From contig NZ_CP020562.1 in assembly GCF_002082565.1 (NCBI RefSeq), positions 3,410,001-3,474,000 of the forward strand: a DNA stretch of 64,000 nt. The letters run 5' to 3'. Source of the stretch: Halomonas sp. GT. GTDB taxonomy: Bacteria; Pseudomonadota; Gammaproteobacteria; Pseudomonadales; Halomonadaceae. The position numbers and the translations under genes are program-made. Under the pieces are notes generated by a model, which saw only the letters and a program-made list of their open reading frames with translations, was not told where the DNA came from and searched no databases. Of this stretch, positions 60,928 to 64,000 are shown piece after piece. Positions within the stretch are counted from its first letter, which is position 1. Every line of letters begins with the position of its first letter.

Positions 60928-61018
60928 GAACCTGGGACGTAACCTCTGTGAGTGGCGGGTGTCAGCTACCCCAACATCGCTCCTCGCTCACCTGCTGGTG
61001 TTCGGTATTATCACCTCA

Positions 61019-61050
61019 ATAAAAAACCGACCCCCCAAAGGGAGCCGGTT
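61019..61050 (-). terminator. Terminator of the flagellin gene
   Basis: On the minus strand AACCGGCTCCC, loop TTTG and GGGGGTCGGTT form a slightly mismatched stem followed by TTTTTTATT, about 47 bp past the flagellin stop. Confidence 0.88.
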
Positions 61051-61096
61051 CATAGCACTTAGCGATAGAGCATTCACCCTATCATCAAGTCTCAGA

Positions 61097-61915
61097 TTAA
61101 CCCAACAGAGACAGCACAGACTGCGGAGTCTGGTTGGCCTGCGCCAGGATAGAAGTACCGGCCTGCTGCAGGATATTAGCGCGAGTCATATTTGAAACTT
61201 CTGAGGCGTAGTCTGCATCCTCAATACGAGACCGGGCAGCAGTGAGGTTGGTTGAAGTAGTCGCCAAGTTCTCAATCACAGAATCGAAACGATTCAACTT
61301 AGCACCAAGAGTAGAGCGTGCTGTATTGATAGTATCAAGTGCGGTATCTACTGAATCGATTGCAGTTTGAGCATCTGCCTTGGTAGCCACAGTTACACCA
61401 TCAACCCCCAGCGCTGCAGCCTGGGCATCAATACTACTAACGGTAATTCTATCGTTAGCAGTATTGCTCGCACCAACTTGAATATCCAGATCGGCTGCAA
61501 CATTTAGAAGAGGTGTTTTGTTGAAATTATTGCTATTAGCGACACGATCGATCTCTTCAATACGCTGAGCAATTTCAGTTTGGATTGAGGTGCGATCGTC
61601 AGCTGTATTAGTGTCACTTGATGCCTGAACCGCAAGTTCACGGATACGCTGCAAGTTATCATTTATCTGGTTCAAACCGCCTTCCATGGTCTGCACCATG
61701 GAAATGCCGTCATTAGCGTTACGGCTAGCTTGATTCATCCCAGTAACTTGGGCAGTCATACGGTTGGCGATGGCTTGACCAGCCGCATCATCCTTGGCGC
61801 TGTTAATACGCAGACCAGAGGAGAGACGCTCCATCGAGGTTTGCTGGGCAGACTGAGACTTGTTCAGGTTGTTCTGGCCGATCAGCGCAGTGATGTTGGT
61901 ATTGATAACTGACAT
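61097..61915 (-). CDS. fliC: Flagellin
   Basis: The 272-residue protein is a short flagellin made almost wholly of the conserved D0/D1 helices: MSVINTNITALIGQNNLNKS, RLSSGLRINSAKDDAAGQAI and NDGISMVQTMEGGLNQI at the N-terminus; SRIEDADYASEVSNMTRANI and QAGTSILAQANQTPQSVLSL at the C-terminus. The variable D2/D3 outer domains are reduced to about 50 residues. It is secreted by the flagellar export system and polymerises into the filament. GAGGAG lies upstream of the ATG. A sigma-28 promoter stands 70 bp upstream, so it is transcribed alone. Confidence 0.96.
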   Translation of the reverse strand: MSVINTNITALIGQNNLNKSQSAQQTSMERLSSGLRINSAKDDAAGQAIANRMTAQVTGMNQASRNANDGISMVQTMEGGLNQINDNLQRIRELAVQASSDTNTADDRTSIQTEIAQRIEEIDRVANSNNFNKTPLLNVAADLDIQVGASNTANDRITVSSIDAQAAALGVDGVTVATKADAQTAIDSVDTALDTINTARSTLGAKLNRFDSVIENLATTSTNLTAARSRIEDADYASEVSNMTRANILQQAGTSILAQANQTPQSVLSLLG

Positions 61916-61985
61916 AGTTGATACTCCTCAACGTTTGATTGGCCACGAGGCCCGCTTGGCGGCGTTTGTCGCGCCGGTATATTAA

Positions 61986-62012
61986 TTAACGGCCCATCAT
62001 TCGTTTTCTTTA
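61986..62012 (-). promoter_or_regulatory. Sigma-28 (FliA) promoter of fliC
   Basis: The minus strand reads TAAA-N15-GCCGTTAA, one mismatch from the consensus TAAA-N15-GCCGATAA, 71 bp upstream of the flagellin start. Confidence 0.9.
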
Positions 62013-62054
62013 GTATTCTGATAAAAAATTATTGTAAAAGTTTGTAACAAAAAA

Positions 62055-63434
62055 CTAGCGCTTACGTACGGTTTGAGCTGAAAGCGCATCAAACTGCTGA
62101 GTCAGATACATACTCATGCCGTTCATCTGCCCCAACATAACGTCCAACTGAGCAAATTGAGTGCGATAACGGCTTACGGTCCGCTCAATCATCGCTTCAC
62201 TGCGTATAAAACGATCATCTAACCGCGCCATCCGTTTTTCAGCATTTTCTATAGCTCCTTGAATTGGGCCTTTATCGCCCAGCAGCTCATCCATTGCCCC
62301 CGTTAAACGACCAGCTAAGCCACCTTGCTTGGTTGTGCCTGCAAAGAAGCCTGACAACGCATCAGGCTCACTAGCAATTAAGGCGTCTAGCTTGGTTTCA
62401 TCCAGCTCTAACCGCCCTCTTCGATCTAGTGCAATACCTAACTGGGACAGTACTCCTAGTTCGCTATCTTCAACGCTGGTAAGCAAGTCTCGCCGCAACC
62501 TTCCTTCTATACTCCGTACAGTGTTATCCCCCACCAAATCACCAGCGGTGTCACGGTCTCCCGTTGCCAAGGTTAAACGACTCAAGGTAGATTTCAGCTC
62601 GTTGTAGCCGCTAACGAAGTTTTGAATGGCCTCTTTTAGCGCTTCAGTATCGCGCTCAATCACCACAATACTTTTGCCGGTAGCGGTAAGATCCAAACTT
62701 ACTCCTTGAATAGCCCCTTCTACTCGGTTACTCGCGCTAGTAATCGAGATACCGTTCATCTGCAGGGCGGCATCAGTGCCTGCACGATAGGTGGCATCAT
62801 CCGCAGATAAACCGGCCACACCTGAAAACCCAGTAACCGAGGCAACTGCACCGGTATCTTTACTGTTTAACGCCAAGCGGTAGCCCGTGCCATCATTAAC
62901 AATCGAGGCACTCACACCTGCATTTTGGTCAGCATTAATTTGGTCGCGAATAGTCGCAAGGGTGCTGCCTGCTGAAATAGTGATGGAGTAGCTGCTGAGC
63001 GGCTCGGCACTGGGCTGAAGCACGCCATTTTGGTAGGTCGCACCAAAATCAAGCGTTAATGTAGTGTCCACTTCAGCAAGAACGGTTTCCATTGCCACGC
63101 TATTAGAAGCAATGCTGCCCACTCTCGCCAACTGAGTAACATTAATATCATAGCGCCCAGCAGTGGCATCAGCGGAGGTAGTCACCTTTACCCCGTCGCT
63201 GCTGGAAGTGCTCTTTTGGCTGGAAAAAAGTTTGGCATCATTCAGGGCAACAACAGAATCCTGAAAGCGGCCTAATGCAGACTGAAGACGACCAAACGCC
63301 GAAATCTTCGTTTGCTGCTGATTTTTTTGCTGCGTGATAGGAATTAGCTTCTGGCGCTCAGCGGTACGAAGCTGATCAACCAAGCCATTAAGATCTAGGC
63401 CGGAACCGACGCCTAGGGAGGTTATCGTCGCCAT
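62055..63434 (-). CDS. fliD: Flagellar filament cap protein FliD, complete copy
   Basis: FliD caps the filament and helps flagellin fold into place. The 459-residue protein has the N-terminal FliD domain (SLGVGSGLDLNGLVDQLRTA, ERQKLIPITQQKNQQQTKIS), central beta domains and C-terminal helices ending in VSRYRTQFAQLDVMLGQMNG then YLTQQFDALSAQ, the family signature. It lies directly downstream of a second fliD-like gene and upstream of fliC. A sigma-28 promoter precedes it. Confidence 0.95.
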   Translation of the reverse strand: MATITSLGVGSGLDLNGLVDQLRTAERQKLIPITQQKNQQQTKISAFGRLQSALGRFQDSVVALNDAKLFSSQKSTSSSDGVKVTTSADATAGRYDINVTQLARVGSIASNSVAMETVLAEVDTTLTLDFGATYQNGVLQPSAEPLSSYSITISAGSTLATIRDQINADQNAGVSASIVNDGTGYRLALNSKDTGAVASVTGFSGVAGLSADDATYRAGTDAALQMNGISITSASNRVEGAIQGVSLDLTATGKSIVVIERDTEALKEAIQNFVSGYNELKSTLSRLTLATGDRDTAGDLVGDNTVRSIEGRLRRDLLTSVEDSELGVLSQLGIALDRRGRLELDETKLDALIASEPDALSGFFAGTTKQGGLAGRLTGAMDELLGDKGPIQGAIENAEKRMARLDDRFIRSEAMIERTVSRYRTQFAQLDVMLGQMNGMSMYLTQQFDALSAQTVRKR

Positions 63435-63454
63435 AACTGGGTGCTTCCTCAGAA

Positions 63455-63487
63455 AACAAGGCTAAACCAACAAGTGTTGATTTAGCC
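63455..63487 (-). terminator. Hairpin terminator of the upstream fliD-like gene
   Basis: On the minus strand GGCTAAA-TCAACA, a short loop, and TGTTGG-TTTAGCC form a stem followed by TTGTTTTC, 60 bp past the upstream fliD stop. Its first base is the last base of the -10 element of the next promoter. Confidence 0.75.
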
Positions 63488-63513
63488 TATCGGCAGGAAG
63501 CCACCAAACTTTA
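63487..63513 (-). promoter_or_regulatory. Sigma-28 (FliA) promoter of the complete fliD
   Basis: The minus strand reads TAAA-N15-GCCGATAG, one mismatch from the FliA consensus, 53 bp upstream of fliD and downstream of the other fliD copy. Confidence 0.9.
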
Positions 63514-63547
63514 ATATTTTTCGTTAGCGTTGTGGTAGTAAACGCCT

Positions 63548-64000
63548 TTATGACTGTGCATTTAGAATATTGAACTGCTGGGTCAAATAGTCCGACATCT
63601 GATTCATTTGCGATATCATTGAGTCCAACTGCCCAAACTGGGTTCTATAGCGCGAGATAGTACTATCGATTGATGTCTCAACGCGGGCAAAGCGATCGTT
63701 TAGGCTTTCAATACGATTCTCAGCACTAGTCACTGCCGTGGTAATTAACCCATTAGTGTCTAGCATTTGCTCTATCGTGGTATCCACATTGCTCGCCAGC
63801 CCTGTCACACCTTCCCCACCCGCGAAAAATTCAGCTAGTTCGCCGCGATCATTGGAAATCACTTCGTTAAGCTGCTCTTCGTCAATACTAAGGGTACCGG
63901 TACGGGTTAGCGAAATACCCAGGTCTGACAACATAGCCAACTCACCGCCCTCACTTCCAGAAGCCAACACACTGCGTAGCGTGTTTTCCACTGAGCGGAC
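63548..64000 (-). CDS. fliD: Second FliD-like cap protein, C-terminal part (cut by the window)
   Basis: The minus frame is open to the window edge (…VRSVENTLRSVLAS), so at least 150 residues of the C-terminus are present and the start lies beyond 64000. The end, STISRYRTQFGQLDSMISQM then NQMSDYLTQQFNILNAQ, is the FliD signature and aligns with the complete copy at 62055-63434; both also share a LSDLGI/LSQLGI...LxxDExxL block. The sequences are clearly diverged, so this is an old duplication or two acquired alleles rather than a recent copy. It ends before its own terminator and the next sigma-28 promoter. Confidence 0.9.
   Translation of the reverse strand, partial: VRSVENTLRSVLASGSEGGELAMLSDLGISLTRTGTLSIDEEQLNEVISNDRGELAEFFAGGEGVTGLASNVDTTIEQMLDTNGLITTAVTSAENRIESLNDRFARVETSIDSTISRYRTQFGQLDSMISQMNQMSDYLTQQFNILNAQS

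Noticed and set aside
60300..60985. CRISPR array
   Set aside because: The repeated units are 101 bp with repeated linkers and irregular 175/202-bp periods, with no unique spacers and no cas genes nearby.

Overview
This window looks like a chromosomal segment of a halophilic gammaproteobacterium of the Halomonas/Vreelandella type (Halomonadaceae). That reading rests on the recognisable protein families, gammaproteobacterial gene orders (murJ-ribF-ileS-lspA-fkpB-ispH followed by minor pilins; ilvY/ilvC divergent and next to ilvIH), a canonical rrn leader and sigma-28 flagellar promoters. No species call is possible from the sequence alone. Nearly all of it is core housekeeping DNA. I see no transposase, phage gene, toxin-antitoxin pair or CRISPR array.

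Layout. 1-0.5 kb: a minus-strand tRNA operon (Phe, Gln, Thr) with promoter and terminator. 0.6-5 kb: yggX, mutY, asmA and a PanZ-like acetyltransferase. 5.2-8.6 kb: hisB-hisH-hisA-hisF and a small outer-membrane barrel protein. 8.6-14.2 kb: yjaG, a glutamine-amidotransferase-like protein lacking its nucleophile, the selenium genes selU and selD, radA and an NlpE-like lipoprotein. 14.3-15.4 kb: hisC. 15.4-21.3 kb: terminators, a dispersed palindromic repeat, and an rrn operon (16S-23S-5S, minus) whose spacer carries no tRNA. 21.3-27.2 kb: pssA and the branched-chain amino-acid block ilvC, ilvY, ilvH, ilvI, the last preceded by an unusually long, hairpin-rich leader. 27.4-32.8 kb: clpB, pgeF, rluD, bamD. 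33-46.9 kb: a chemoreceptor, nadE, a PP0621-family protein, thiO, a FimT-type pilin, trxB, acnA, maeA, a YeeE transporter, trpS. 46.9-56.8 kb: pilX, pilW, pilV and pilE downstream of ispH-fkpB-lspA-ileS-ribF, then murJ and rpsT. 57-59.4 kb: a polar amino-acid (probably cystine) ABC transporter. 59.6-60.2 kb: a membrane-anchored hypothetical protein with a ZipA-like end. 60.3-61 kb: a tandem array of the dispersed repeat. 61-64 kb: flagellin and two tandem fliD genes, the second cut by the window edge.

How the genes work together. HisB, H, A, F and C are five steps of histidine synthesis; hisG, D, I and E are not here. IlvI/IlvH and IlvC carry out the first two common steps of Ile/Val synthesis, with IlvY as the likely activator of ilvC. 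SelD makes selenophosphate for SelU, which modifies tRNA wobble uridines. LspA, BamD, MurJ and PssA serve the envelope. The minor pilins prime type IV pilus assembly, and the flagellar genes are driven by FliA promoters that can be read directly.

The best leads for something undescribed are the structured leader of ilvIH, the Cys-to-Gly amidotransferase homologue, the 101-bp repeat present both downstream of hisC and as a tandem array near the flagellin gene, the two tandem fliD genes with a terminator abutting a sigma-28 promoter, and the pilin cluster without PilY1.
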